DNA from: Amphiura filiformis
Lineage: Eukaryota > Echinodermata > Ophiuroidea > Amphilepidida > Amphiuridae
Assembly: GCF_039555335.1 (NCBI RefSeq)
Contig: NC_092636.1
Span: 465,501-529,500 of the forward strand
Length of the DNA stretch: 64,000 nucleotides
Direction: 5' to 3'
Of the stretch, positions 46,901 through 58,059 are shown one piece after another. A model generated the notes under the pieces. It searched no databases, was not told the origin of the DNA, and saw nothing but the letters and a program-made list of their open reading frames with translations. Position 1 is the first letter of the stretch, and every line of letters starts with the position of its first letter. Made by a program: the position numbers and the translations under genes.

Positions 46901-49900
46901 CGTACGTCCGATACCTACGTTTGGAAATCGCAGTGTCTCGAATAATTTATTTATATAGGTTTATTCTAAATTTAATTTGCGTTCATGAAGATCTGAGTCT
47001 TGACGTGGTTGTTATGCCGGCCGTCTCTATGGACATAAGAGAGGTTGATACATACTGAAAATGCTAGACCACTTGATACGAGATGTTAGTGTCCACATGA
47101 AAATGTGTGCAAATTGATGACAGAAACAATACTGGCCGCCAGTGTGCAAATAGTTGATTGTATGGTGATCCCATTATTTGTAAGAACATTTTAGCGAGAT
47201 GACTTAAGTTGGTTAAATGGACAGGCTATAATGCTGGCCTCATCAGTGACCAAGGGCCCCGGGGGGGGTACTCAGTACAAATGACCATACGGGGACGTGC
47301 CGCAAACATGGGTAGCATTTGCAGCCTTCTGGTATATCAATGACCCTTTTTCAAAGCCTATTTTGGTATATGAATGGGTCCTTTTTCAAAATTTTCTCAA
47401 TTTTTCGGAAAACAGTCCAATTTTTCCTTAATCTAGCCAAAATTTTCAAAATTTCCCCAAAATTTTGGGAAAATTTGTAAAAACTAAGACAATTTTGGGT
47501 AAATTTGGCCGAAAATTTTGACTTTTGATATATCAATATGGGTCCAAATTTCTTGAAAAATTGGTATATTTATGGGTCTACTTCCAAAATCTCAGCGGCA
47601 CGTCCCTACCAAAACCAAACTTGAGTACCCCCCCGGGCCAAGGGCAGGGGGACTTCCCCCTGGCTATGACAGAAACAATACTGGCCGCCAGTGTGCAAAT
47701 AGTTGATTGTATGGTGATCCCATTATTTGTAAGAACATTTTAGCGAGATGACTTAAGTTGGTTAAATGGACAGGCTATAATGCTGGCCTCATCAGTGACC
47801 AAGGGCCCCGGGGGGTACTCAGTACAAATGACCATACGGGGACGTGCCGCAAACATGGGTAGCATTTTCAGCCTTCTGGTATATCAATGACCCCTTTTTC
47901 AAAGCCTATTTTGGTATATGAATGGGTCATTTTTTTCAAGATTTTCTCAATTTTTTCGGAAAACAGTCCAATTTTTTCCTTAATCTAGCCAAAATTTTCA
48001 AAATTTCCCCAAAATTTTGGGAAAATTTGTAAAAACTAAGACAATTTTGGGTAAATTTGGCCGAAAATTTTGACTTTTGATATATCAATATGGGTCCAAA
48101 TTTCTTGAAAAATTGGTATATTTATGGGTCTACTTCCAAAATCTCAGCGGCACGTCCCTACCAAAACCAAACTTGAGTCCCCCCCCTGGCCAAGGGCAGG
48201 GGACTTCCCCCTGGCTTGAAATATCTGGTAAAAGGCCACTATTTGTGATGTGCATCATCCTTTTGTTTTGTACAATTAAATGAAGTTTAAATCAATTATA
48301 TTTATTTGTACTTTGTACAGGTTTTGTCCCAGTGTACTCTTCTTTTTACTTGCTGTAATACCAGCAATATGGATAATGGAATTAGAACTACTGGACCAAA
48401 GACTGGCATCCATTAGTGGGAGCGCCGCCAACGCCACTGCCGATGCAACAAGCAATAATAATTTGGAAGTGGTAAGTAGCCCAAAAAGTAAAAAAATTAA
48501 AGCCCATTACGTAATAATTTGCTTGGGTTTAACTTCTTTTACCTACTCACTACTCCCTCTGTTAGCCTAGTGAACAAAATTGGGTTTGTTGCATCGAAGT
48601 GGTTACGTATAATTCTCTTGGTTACCGGATCACGCTATTTTGGTATGCCTCCGACCGGGGCCTCCGAGTGCCATATACTTTGTGTGGTGATCGTTTCGAT
48701 CGTGGTTCATGTCATCCCGTTCACATAGTAACATTACGTAATTTCGCTGGCGAATTTGGGCGGTGTGCGCATTGCTTTAACCATGGAGGTATATAAATAA
48801 ATGGAGAATGATCCAGCCAAGCCTCTTTTGTACTACGTTGGTTATGACCAATTATTGTTGAATAGGCAATTCCAGGTTTATATTGATTATGCTAAGCTGA
48901 TTACATTGTGAAGTCTGTTTCACTGGCCATTGATTTCAATGGGGTAAAATGAAGTTTAGGCCTATACTTACTGGAAAGTGCTCATATTTCATAAAATTTT
49001 GATATCAAAATCTCATTTTCGCCAAAAATTGAGTGCTTAAATTCTGAGACTAGTATACCTAGGTTTAGGTATACTAGTCTCAGTTAAATTGCATCAAGAA
49101 ATCAATCTTTTTGAAAAAAGAAACACCTTATCTGTTGTCATCTTGTGACTCCCTACATTTTGGTCATGAAAAATAATTTTGAATTATGACTTTTTTCCCC
49201 AAAAGTTATGACCCCCCCTGTATATTTGGAACCCCTCCTCCAAAGAAAATGATAGCCCCTAATAATATTAATATAATCATTTAGGCCTAAATACTGATAA
49301 TTATTTATTATAAAATGAGAAGTTTAATGATGATGATTTAGGCGGCCTATACGATTTCATGACAATACAGAATTAAAAGTTTAAAAACAATAACATGACA
49401 TATCCGTCATGGCACTCAATCAATTTGACCCGAAGCTTCAACCAAAATCACGGTTATCATACACTAAACTATTTAGACAAAGTATGTATAGGGCCTATAC
49501 ATTCCGTATATCAATTTCTCTCTAGAAAAGATTGTCTGATCATCACTTTTGCTTGAATTCCGAAGTACTTCCGGTAAATTTTGCTCGCTGGTAACTCAAA
49601 TGGCCCAAATTGGCCCAACATAATCTTTTCACAATCGGAAGGTAAAAACGTTTTGCTTTCATTTGCACTATATTTGAACTCCCTCAGACCCCCTTAAAAG
49701 CTTAATATATGAACATGAAAACTAAGTATATTTTTCAAGTTACGGCACAACTAGTGTAGAAAACAGTTTCATAACTTGAGAACAGAACATCCGAATTTCT
49801 TCGGGTTTTCGCACGATCATACATTGAAACTATAAGCTATCAAAACTGGTGACTTTGAACATCTGATTGACTAGCTGACGTCATTATACAGTCTCTTTTG

Positions 49901-52227
49901 CAAGGCTTCCGATACGGGTCAATGTAGGGTCAATTCCTATGAGGAAATTTTGGGAGTGACAATCAATGAACCATGGTAGAGGCTCATAACCATCGTGGAG
50001 ATCAATAGCTTGGCTGAAGTGGCTGGTCAATTCAAGTTTGGTGACTCATTGAATAGAGGTAACGGGATAATCTCCACTTAGGAGATTAGAATTCTGGCGA
50101 TCATTCTCCATTTATTTATATACCTCCATGCTTTAACTCAGTAACTCATTTTGAGTCATTTCGAGTCTTCTACGCTAGAACAAACTGTTTGTCAGTGTGT
50201 TTCTCTACGGTGTTAAATTTTTTTGTTACGTATTGCGGTTTGGTTAATTTTAAAGCAAATTATGGGTGGTAGGCCTATATGCAAGTGTTTGCTATAGAAC
50301 TACTTTATACTGACTCACTAACTCATTTTGACATTTATGGATATAAAACCAGCTGTATTGTTTGTGTTATCTTCAACTTATTGGGACCAAAGTTTTCACC
50401 TTTTTCATAATCTTAAAAATCGAGTTTGTAACAGAGTTGCAAAATAGAAGTAGGGGGCCCACACAATCTCCCAGTTACCTACGAATCTACGGTGTTGCAT
50501 TTTAGAAGTGGTGATCGATAGGTTATACTCATAATTAGAAATAAAATGAAAGTTATGGTTGTCCTGTAGGGTCTATGGCGTAAGGTGTTAGAGAGGGGGG
50601 ACTGGTTTCACTAATATTCATACAATTTTAGTTAGATTCAAAATGAATCAAAATAAGTCAATATAAAGTAATTCGATGACAGACCCCCCCCCCCAATACT
50701 TTGCTTTAAAAACAACCGGGCCAAATATACGTACACTACATGTACGAGATTCCTATTGCAGCCACCTGGTACTTCGTTGCCAATGTACCTAATTGGAATA
50801 CCTACGCGGTTATGCTACTACACATGACTGCACAGTTTAGTACCACCTGCCATTGTACGTGCACCTTTGTAGGAGGCAGTACCGCAGTTGGAATCTCATC
50901 GGGTAGTGTAAGTCCAGAGTAAAAACAATGACAAATTATTTGTTGTAGAAAGACTCAAAAATACTCAAAATTAGTTACCGGGTCAATAAAGTAATTCAAT
51001 AGCAAAATGCACATACCGCCCATAATGCGAAATTAAAAAATCTAAGTCCAAAGGAAAATCACTGACAGTTCTAGAAATGACTCAAATGACCTACAATGAG
51101 CCCCCCCACACATAATTTGATTTAAAAACAACCAGCGCCCAATACGTAACATATCCATAATCTATTTAATTTATTATATATTTGTTCGTTTTTGCCAGGT
51201 GACTTCCTCTGCAGGTCTTTCATCTGACGAATGGGTACTCGTCTTGGAGCAGCTTCTTCTATTCGTGCTTATAATTGGACGATGGATGCTTCCAAAAGGA
51301 GAAATAACACGTGATCAACTATCTCAACTTCTATTGGTCTATCTAGGCATGGCAGCCGATATAATCGAAATATTTGAAGCTTTTAATGAAGAAAATGTAA
51401 TGTACAATCGAGGTCTTATAATAGGTTTAATGACCTTATGGTCGTGGGCATTAATGCAATTTACCCTTGTGTACACGGCCACTAGAGGTAGGCGGTACAA
51501 ATCAACTTTGTATGGCAACGAAGATCCGACTTCGCCCCGGAGTTCTCCATCTAAGATTGCCCCGTCACCGACATCTAAAACCGTATTATTAGAATCCCCT
51601 GAAGAAAAACCTAAATACAACCGAGGGGCTTTCAAAAAGGTTTCCCGCGTTGTGACAATGGCCATGCATTGGCAATCAGGGTTGAACGAAACAGGAAGAT
51701 CGACAGAAGATGGAGAGAACATCCTGTTGAAGTCACCTGTGGATCCAAATCGTGTGATACCAGTGCGTCGTGATGACGAGGAAGAGGAAGATCAAAGTCC
51801 TACATGTACTTGCCTTGAATCAGACACATGGGCAATAGTCGCCGCCCTCCTCATGCAAGATTTACCATTTCTCACCATCCGCGTCATTCTCATCGCTCGT
51901 TACCAAGTTCTTAGCTATCTCAATATTTTCTTTACTTGCAAGAACCTTCTAGTGATCACACTGCAGGTTTATCGTCTTATTGTTGTGCAAATTGAGTTAC
52001 GAAAAAAAGAAGAGGAGGACGAAGAGAAACAAATGGAAATAGCTGCGGGTCTGCTTGCCGCCAAATTTGGATATCGATTCCCGGTTGCGTTTGTCGATCC
52101 ATACGCAGCTGCCATGGGACCGGGAGGAACTTTGCCCTATGGCTTTGGCAATGGAGGTGGAACCATGGCATCAAGAAAGAGAGAAGTAAATGTAGAGAAT
52201 GATAATCTTGACGTCAGTTTTAGGTAA
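40744..52227 (+). CDS. TMEM26-like multi-pass membrane protein, gene span, three exons
   Basis: Join 40744-40952, 48321-48471 and 51199-52227, giving 1389 bases and 462 residues. TMEM26 is a multi-pass plasma-membrane protein used as a beige-adipocyte marker in mammals; its molecular function is unknown. Hydrophobic segments lie at about 13-33, 40-60, 72-92, 132-152, 158-180, 194-214, then after a linker two more around WAIVAALLMQDLPFLTIRVI and LNIFFTCKNLLVITLQVYRL. Signature blocks shared with vertebrate TMEM26 are IIGRWMLP, EITRDQLSQLLL, AADIIE and CKNLLVI. NAT (N-glycosylation) lies in the first long loop. Compared with human TMEM26 (about 368 residues) there is a longer cytoplasmic Ser/Pro-rich linker (about 215-320) and a Gly-rich tail. 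Start: tandem ATGs at 40744 and 40747. Confidence 0.93.
42786..42862 (+). pseudogene. tRNA-like sequence (class II, Leu/Ser type) or SINE head
   Basis: TGTGCCGAGAGGATAAACG resembles an A box/D arm. TTAGACTTTGAATCTAT forms an anticodon-like stem-loop, an extra arm follows, and GGGTTCGAGTCCC is a good B box/T arm. The acceptor arms do not pair and the T stem has mismatches, so I read it as a tRNA pseudogene or tRNA-derived SINE head. Confidence 0.5.
42870..43020. repeat. Polypyrimidine tract
   Basis: About 150 bases almost entirely T and C (TTTTTTTTCCTCTTTTCTC, CTTTTTCTTTTTCTTTCTCT) directly downstream of the tRNA-like sequence. Open frames here are low-complexity artefacts. Confidence 0.75.
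45120..45411 (+). pseudogene. LINE reverse transcriptase 3' scrap
   Basis: Reads LYRLQKLQNKCARLICLKPK, then VTPLLNQLHWLPVS and, after a frameshift, ERIVYKTLLYVFKSLNGLSP and SSQSATKTRSTD. These are the post-RT blocks of CR1/Jockey-type LINEs. Cut off by the CCCGGGG element at 45420. Confidence 0.78.
45420..45804. mobile_element. CCCGGGG fold-back element, 8-bp TSD ATTCAGGG
   Basis: A 385-bp element with ends CCCGGGGGGGTACTCAGTAC and AAGTACCCCCCCCCCCCGGG, then inner mirrored blocks GGGGACGTGCCGC and GCGGCACGTCCCTACC. Perfect 8-bp duplication ATTCAGGG (45412-45419 and 45805-45812). The interior carries TTGGTATATCAATGGGTCC-type repeats. No coding. Confidence 0.88.
45880..46260. repeat. Degenerate TATCTTTTCTTTGCTTTTAC repeats
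   Basis: At least eight irregular copies of a motif like GGTATCTTTTCTTTGC followed by TTTTACGGGCC, 40-60 bp apart, in intron 1. The 174-residue open frame here is repeat-derived. Confidence 0.6.
47258..47637. mobile_element. CCCGGGG fold-back element, 8-bp TSD CCAAGGGC
   Basis: A 380-bp relative of the element at 45420, with TSD CCAAGGGC at 47250-47257 and 47638-47645. Part of the first copy of the tandem duplication. Confidence 0.87.
47807..48189. mobile_element. CCCGGGG fold-back element, duplicated copy
   Basis: A 383-bp copy with the same TSD CCAAGGGC (47799-47806 and 48190-48197). Lies 131 bp upstream of TMEM26-like exon 2. It arose by duplication, not by a separate insertion. Confidence 0.87.
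48321..48471 (+). CDS. TMEM26-like exon 2
   Basis: A 151-bp exon. Acceptor TTTGTACTTTGTACAG, completing Trp, then FCPSVLFFLLAVIPAIWIME (membrane segment 3), LELLDQRLASISGSAANATA and NNNLEV. It ends at GAAGTG/GTAAGT in phase 0. It sits inside a longer open frame that reads on into intron and has no start of its own. Confidence 0.9.
48472..51198 (+). other. Intron 2 of the TMEM26-like gene
   Basis: 2.7 kb with GT-AG ends. It holds a perfect hairpin at 49044-49083 and, near both 50135-50335 and 50630-51150, diverged pieces of the repeat at 781-1735 (ACTCATTTTGAGTCATTTCG, TTGTTACGTATTGCGG, GCCCAATACGTAACAT). Otherwise no feature was recognised. Confidence 0.75.
49044..49083. repeat. Perfect 18-bp-stem hairpin
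   Basis: Arms 49044-49061 (CTGAGACTAGTATACCTA) and 49066-49083 are exact reverse complements around the loop GGTT. Intronic. Probably a residual inverted-repeat element core. Confidence 0.8.
51199..52227 (+). CDS. TMEM26-like exon 3 (terminal)
   Basis: Acceptor TCGTTTTTGCCAG. The first codon is GTG (Val), not a start. Encodes EQLLLFVLIIGRWMLPKGEI, TRDQLSQLLLVYLGMAADII, a basic Ser/Pro-rich linker with SPRSSPSK and SPTSK, an acidic DDEEEEDQS run, a CTC pair, two further membrane segments, then an EEEDEEKQ helix and a Gly-rich C-terminus ending VNVENDNLDVSFR. The final stop is TAA 52225-52227. Confidence 0.92.
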   Translation: MTSSAGLSSDEWVLVLEQLLLFVLIIGRWMLPKGEITRDQLSQLLLVYLGMAADIIEIFEAFNEENVMYNRGLIIGLMTLWSWALMQFTLVYTATRGRRYKSTLYGNEDPTSPRSSPSKIAPSPTSKTVLLESPEEKPKYNRGAFKKVSRVVTMAMHWQSGLNETGRSTEDGENILLKSPVDPNRVIPVRRDDEEEEDQSPTCTCLESDTWAIVAALLMQDLPFLTIRVILIARYQVLSYLNIFFTCKNLLVITLQVYRLIVVQIELRKKEEEDEEKQMEIAAGLLAAKFGYRFPVAFVDPYAAAMGPGGTLPYGFGNGGGTMASRKREVNVENDNLDVSFR

Positions 52228-52497
52228 CCCATGGCAACAGCAGGATAGTTGAGAAACAAAAGAACATGTAAAATATATGTATCATATATACGGGGCTATA
52301 TACTGGCAATTGATCGGGACGATCATAATTTATGATTATGCGTATACGGAGATATGAAGGAAAAGCATGAATATGGGACAATATATGCTTATAATATACA
52401 AATACAACATGTTTTGAGGGGAAGTATAGTTAACTTAAAAGTACCGGTATTACACCTAAATGGTGTAAATATTAATGAACTAATCATTAGTCAATTT

Positions 52498-52668
52498 CAT
52501 AACCGCACAATAGCCTATATAGCCGTCTTATACAACATACTAACATATTAACACGGGCGACATCATCGTTTTAGGCCAAAAACAAAGATTATGCGTGTTT
52601 TAACACGCATAAAAGAGCTGAATAATAGTTAATACGGCTATATAGGCTATAGTACGGTTATTTATGAA
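52498..52668. repeat. Inverted repeat downstream of the TMEM26-like gene
   Basis: CATAACCGCACAATAGCCTA with TATAGCCGT on the left is mirrored by ACGGCTATATAGGCTATAGT and ACGGTTATTTATG near 52636-52668. A centre palindrome GCGTGTTTTAACACGC is also present. It may be a small MITE or a 3' UTR hairpin. Confidence 0.6.
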
Positions 52669-52963
52669 CGCTTAACAATACGAAATTATATTATTTGGCT
52701 ATTAACCAATGAAATGTCGTTATTCATGTCTGCTGAATGATAACGTGTCATATCACACGGGTAAGAACCAATAAGGTTACAGGAACGTTCTCAAATGTTT
52801 AAGAATGGTCGCTTTACCCGGGCCAAATATTCAAAAATTCTCCGCAGAAAGAATGATGTCATTTATTTTTGAAATATCTTTTGTTGATTGCAACAGAATC
52901 CATTTAATCACCATTCATTCCAGGAAAGCATATCAAATATCAAATAACGCATCAAAAGTGGCG

Positions 52964-55436
52964 GAACAGTGCTTAATTTGCATAAATCCAAAAAGTGGAA
53001 TTTAGAAGTTGGTCAAATTTTGTTGATAACCATATCAATGTATTGCTCTCATCATTCATAAGGATAGTTTGACCTGTCTGCAACATACAGTTCTTGAGTA
53101 ATAGGCAAAAGGGGCAAAGGGGTACGTCCACGTGTGTCCACAATTGAAAAATGCTCCAATTATCATCCAAACATCATAAAATAGGTCAAGGTCAACAGGG
53201 CTCAATTAATTTTGATCTTTTTGGCCATGTCACCAAGGTAACCACATGAAACATGACAAACTATTTTCTGTTTAAAATGTATTTGCAATCTGATACCATT
53301 TAAATTAAAATCAGAGAATTTTAAAATTTTGTCCCCTGTGGTAACCCAAATTTTGATATTTGACCTTTCCCCTAAGAACTGTACATTGGAAATGAGTCAA
53401 GCTATACCTTTTGTAAATCCTTATGACGAGATGAATACATTGGTATGGTTTTTAACAACACTGCAAAATTCCTGGCGACAGAGTGACTACATCGCACTGG
53501 AACTCTGAAGTCACTACCGCCGTCACTCCAGAATAACCTACCCTATGGTGGCCGACAGAGTCACTACAGGAGAGTGACAACATCGGAAACAAGGTAGTAG
53601 GGTATTATGCAGCAGTGTCATCACGCAGTGACTACAACTGCTAGCCTCCGATGTGTTATCTGCTCGATGCCGCATCGGCGACCCATGAGGTAGACCACTG
53701 ACTAGATTCCGACAGTGGTCCACATCTTGTAGTCACATCAAAGTGACTTCTGTAGCGTGTCCCCATGCGTCGCCTGCTCGGTGCCCAGTCGGCGAACTTC
53801 AAGGTGACTACACTGCCAAAAGGTCATTGACCGAACCCTGTTATGAGTTCGAACACTCTGGGGACGCGCGCGTATATCTACCAAATACGCGCTGATGATG
53901 ACAAATACGCGTATCATGCTTGTTTACTGCTTGTAGGCCTATGTACGCTCATGAATGGAATGAGTTGGTTTTATAATTAATTGATTGATGCATGCTGTAC
54001 AGCGGGTCTGCGGCTGTACTGCCGTCTTTGTTTTTTATCGTGCTTTTGCATTCTTTGTCATTTATATTTCTACTGTGAGACTTCCGATTCATTTTGTTTC
54101 TTTTATTTGTTGTTCTCTTTTATATATTTTAATTGTTTTTGTGCTGCCTGTTTAATAATCTCATCAACTGTGTGTGTTTTACTTTTGCAGTTCTTGTTCT
54201 TGGTTTATTTGTTTGTTTCATTTCAGACGTTTTTATTTAGTTTATTTGTTTGCTTGTTTTCCCACAAAACTTATATCATTGCTTTGTTTACTTCAGTGGT
54301 TAGATGACATGTTTTGCTATCAAATTATGCCTATTTTTTCATATTTTGCATGATAACGTTATATAGGCCTATTGAAACTTTTTTTTATTTAAAACGAATT
54401 GTGTTTTAAAAGAGATATTAATTTTCAGCCGAAGTTCGCAAAGTATGCCTATTATAGGCCTAGCATTTTCAATTTATACATTTTGATTTGCCAAAACATT
54501 ACTTATTTTGAAGCAAGAATTTTTCTGTTATATTTAAAATTGATTTATAGGCCTAGCATGCATTTTGTTTTACTTCTTGTCACGTTCCTGAAAGGCCTAC
54601 TACAAATTTATACTTTTACTGCCGTAAGTTTATGCAAAACTTTGGCTTGTGTTATTTTCTTTTCCCGTTTTTCAAAATGGTGTTTTCATAGGCCTATTAG
54701 TTTAATTCGTTTTTCATGTTGATTTTTTACGTTATCAAATTATGCCTATAAATCGGTGTCACATCAATATAGGCATATTGCAGTGTTTGTTTGAAATTGT
54801 GTCCTATTTTTTATCACGCAAATATTAATGCTTAATATTGTTATTGTTATAATTATTTATTTATTTTACACATTTAATATTTTTAATTCATCAATAGGCC
54901 TACATGCTTCTTATAATATTCCTACTTTTAACTTCTTAATTTGCAATTTTTCTCAAGTTGTTTTACTGATCATGTTTATTTCTTTTACTAACAAATCATT
55001 TTATTCATCTAATATTTCCCTTATTTTTAAAGTCCAGTTTGCAATTTCCCCTCCCACAAACAAAAAAAAAAAAGCAAGAAATAAAGAATATTATTTGAAT
55101 AAATCAAGAGAATATAAAAAATATGGCAATAAAAGCAAAACCGGCAACCCAAAACGCCATACTGAGCACCCAGGCCTAGTCGCGTAGTCACACCAGTGTG
55201 ACTCTCCTGCGAAGTCACCGTGCCGCGAAGTCACTCTGTAGAAACCTAGGAGGCTGGCTACCCGGCTATTTCGGACCGGCGATATGGAAAACCGAGGTGT
55301 AGTTTCCGATGGAGTGACATTCTGGTGACATCGGCGTCACACAGATGAGAATCTTGCAGTGAAGATTTGACCAACTCTGACATTTTACCCCCTGCATTAG
55401 CGGTCATTTTGGATTTATGCAAATTAGGCACTGTTC
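52964..55436. mobile_element. 2.5 kb element with 30-bp inverted termini
   Basis: The left end (52964-52993) starts GAACAGTGCTTAATTTGCAT and the right end (55407-55436) is its reverse complement with one mismatch. Inside each end are clusters of GTGACT / AGTCAC motifs (53470-53830 and 55180-55350). The centre is AT-rich with no convincing transposase. No TSD was fixed, so the true ends may be slightly different. Confidence 0.7.
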
Positions 55437-55658
55437 AATTACTTGCAGGGGATGTTTTTATTTGATGACGCATGTGCAATGGATTCTGCTGCAAGTGGCA
55501 GGTGATTTCATATTTTTACTTGCCTATATTTTTTAAGATCTTCTCTAAACGTTCGTGTTATTATAGTCCTATATTACGTAAAACGATCATTCCATCTTTA
55601 TAAATATGTTATTTTTATTCAAAGAAAAGGCTATAAACACACAGCATTGTGAGATTTA

Positions 55659-55962
55659 CAGGGCCGGATTTACCATTTTGGGGGCCCCAAAATTGCCCAA
55701 TGCAGTACGCATCTTCCATTTTAGCCAAATTTAATTGCACAATTTTGCGCGCTTCCCGCACACTGGTCTATTGCAAAATTCAGCTTCAATTTGGGCTAAA
55801 ATAGTCTAACATTTATATTTTTCGCGCGCTTCCCGCGCAAATGTCCTAGTAAAATCTAAACACTTGGCCACTTGAGTGAGTGCACATGCTTTCCTCACGG
55901 TGCGTTGGGGCCTCCAAATTTTGGCCTGGCCCAGGGCCCCCAAGAAGGTAAATCCGGCCCTG
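55659..55962. mobile_element. hAT MITE, CAGGGCCGGATTTACC ends, TSD GAGATTTA
   Basis: A 304-bp element with inverted ends CAGGGCCGGATTTACC and GGTAAATCCGGCCCTG and a perfect 8-bp duplication GAGATTTA (55651-55658 and 55963-55970). Terminal sequence and TSD are both diagnostic of hAT. Confidence 0.92.
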
Positions 55963-55987
55963 GAGATTTATATATATCTTAGAAATT

Positions 55988-56480
55988 AAGCTGAATTTAT
56001 ACTCGATCGCTTTTGCAGAAAAGCGATTCTCACGCATGCTCAGTGTTTACTTATACGTTTCCAGAGCGTCATGCCGATCAATTGATTCAAATCGCTGAGG
56101 CAAAAACGACGTCGCTTTTCCAAGTTGAAGAAATCTCAACTTCCCAGCGATATCGCTTGACACGTGAATGCGTCAACCAATCATACACAACCAACTGGAT
56201 CTATTATTTTGCTAATTAATTAACCTTTCTCGATTATTAATTTTTAGTGATGAATTAATTCAAAGCAATAATTATTGACAGCAACTGATATTTTAACAAT
56301 GTATTTTGTGGCATTTAGAATATTTTTAATTGTCGTCTGCAATCGCTATCGCCGTGATAAGTAGGCCCTATAAATTAATGCAAAAGTGACGGGCGATGGA
56401 TCGCAAAATTCGGAGATTGCCCATCGCTTTCCAAAAGCGTTTCATCGCAATCGCTCGGCGATCGAGTATAAATCCAGCTT
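55988..56480. mobile_element. MITE with AAGCTGAATTTATACTCGAT ends
   Basis: Ends AAGCTGAATTTATACTCGAT and ATCGAGTATAAATCCAGCTT are inverted, with many GCGATCGCT-type words in both orientations inside. It starts 26 bp after the hAT MITE. Confidence 0.78.
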
Positions 56481-56954
56481 TATACTGATTATTCACTTAT
56501 ATTACTCGTTTCCATCCACATGCATGTACGTGGCCTAGCGGTAAAGACCCGGGTTCATGACGTATAAAGGCCCTATTGCACGTTCGTATCAATTACATTA
56601 TTAATATATTGCTTTTTAATTATCTGTGACCGCTAAAACTAGTTGTTTGTGATGTGTAGAATAACGCAACTGGCCTATATGAAATATTGCGTACTAAAAT
56701 ATTAATACTATCACTCCCGATCCCGTTATCACTGTCGGTTACACTGTATAAAGTATACATTAAGGGTATGCAGGAGTTTGCCAGGCTTTGCCTGCTGTGA
56801 AAATACATTCTTACTTAACACAGTGACATAATAAAATAAACCCATTTATATATCTTTGTGTACTTATCATGTGAAATAAAAAACAAAGTTGAAAAATGTA
56901 TTTTTAGCCTATTTTGTTACCTGCTGTAATCTCCCATTGCGAACCATAGGCCTA

Positions 56955-57132
56955 CACGATCAATTTGATTGATCAATATTGGGGACCCTAGATGCAGGAA
57001 AATAATATTTCTCTTCAATATTATTGAAGAGATCTAATCTAGTTTGATTTTATTGACAGTTATGGCAGATGTTGTACATGTATCCACTGTTGTATCTAGG
57101 GTCTTTGATATTAATCAATCAAATTGATCGTG
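56955..57132. mobile_element. MITE with about 40-bp CACGATCAATTTGATTGAT termini
   Basis: The left arm CACGATCAATTTGATTGATC continues through GACCCTAGATGCA and the right arm is its reverse complement with a few changes (GTATCTAGGGTC, AATCAATCAAATTGATCGTG). 178 bp, with an inner hairpin around AATATTATTGAAGAGAT. Confidence 0.78.
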
Positions 57133-57199
57133 TATAGGCCACATTAGATAGATAAATGTTGGCATTTATTTATAACGCCTTTCATGTGTACGTGTATGA

Positions 57200-57440
57200 G
57201 ATATTCCACTTAAAATCCACACACCCCCTGTGGAAGATTTGGAAAATCTCTTCCAGGGGGTGTGATTTGAAATAGAATGAGGCCATTAGGCAGCTCCATT
57301 TCAATTTTATAGATCCTCTGGGAAAGATTTAACATGAATCTTCCACAAAGGGTGGATGAGTTTGGAGCAGCCTAAAGTGTTCATTCCATTTGAAATTCAT
57401 TCTCCCCAAAGGGGTATTTGGATTTTAAATGGAATATCCC
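57200..57440. mobile_element. MITE family GGGCTATTCC, third copy
   Basis: Ends GATATTCCACTTAAAATCCA and GATTTTAAATGGAATATCCC, with inner CCTGTGGAAGAT and ATCTTCCACA. Same family as 14337 and 16506. Confidence 0.75.
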
Positions 57441-58059
57441 AATATGTTGGCTGCAAAATATGTTCCAAAATATTACATGGAACTGCTGTCAACGAAATAG
57501 GTTCATGGGTTTACATCTGTCCCTTTCTTATACTGCGGCCTTGAGAGCAGAGTTGCGTTGGCATTAAAGGCCGATATTGGAATGTCATCTTTCCCTGGGT
57601 AAGATCTGACACCAGGCCAGCCCATGGCCAGAGGGTAACATGAGTAGGTTTGTTTCACCTTGAAGGCAAGGATAGTCTTGCAAATATGGGCTAACTTTCC
57701 CCTAGGCCATCCAATATGCCATATACAGTAGGACTACAACTGGTATCTATTGGTCAGTTTATACTCCTATTTCCACATCTGTTATTTTAATATGCTCCTT
57801 TAAACCAAGTGTTCGACAGGCAACCAGAGTTGAGTGATTTCTGAAAAATCTTGGTTAACACTGGAGTTACAGTAGGTGATGAAGTATATTAATTCCTTCA
57901 AGGTTTTTGCCGGAAGGGCATCCGAGCCGAACGCCTCGTTTACATTTCAAAATCATGAAACAGTTTATTGGCACCCAAGAGTTAATAATGTAAATAATAA
58001 AAATAACAACAACAAAATAACACAACAACAACAATACGCGTACATTACATAAATACTGC

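Larger units (their letters stand above)
47117..48213. repeat. Tandem duplication of 549 bp carrying a transposon
   Basis: 47117-47665 and 47666-48213 are nearly identical copies starting ATGACAGAAACAATACTGGC. Each carries its own CCCGGGG element (47258-47637 and 47807-48189) with the same flanking CCAAGGGC, so the duplication occurred after insertion. Confidence 0.88.
40953..48320 (+). other. Intron 1 of the TMEM26-like gene
   Basis: 7.4 kb with GT-AG ends. It holds a tRNA-like sequence (42786), a pyrimidine tract (42870-43020), hAT-end fragments near 44270 and 44400, a LINE scrap (45120), three CCCGGGG elements and a 549-bp tandem duplication. No extra conserved exon was found between 40953 and 45000. 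Confidence 0.8.

Noticed and set aside
53981-54307. Cys/Phe-rich 108-residue frame resembling a membrane protein
   Set aside because: It comes from T-rich DNA inside a transposon-like element. The composition explains the hydrophobicity.
56525-56562. tRNA gene at GTGGCCTAGCGGTAAAG
   Set aside because: A box-like sequence and GGGTTCATGAC are too close together to leave room for an anticodon arm. At most a fragment.
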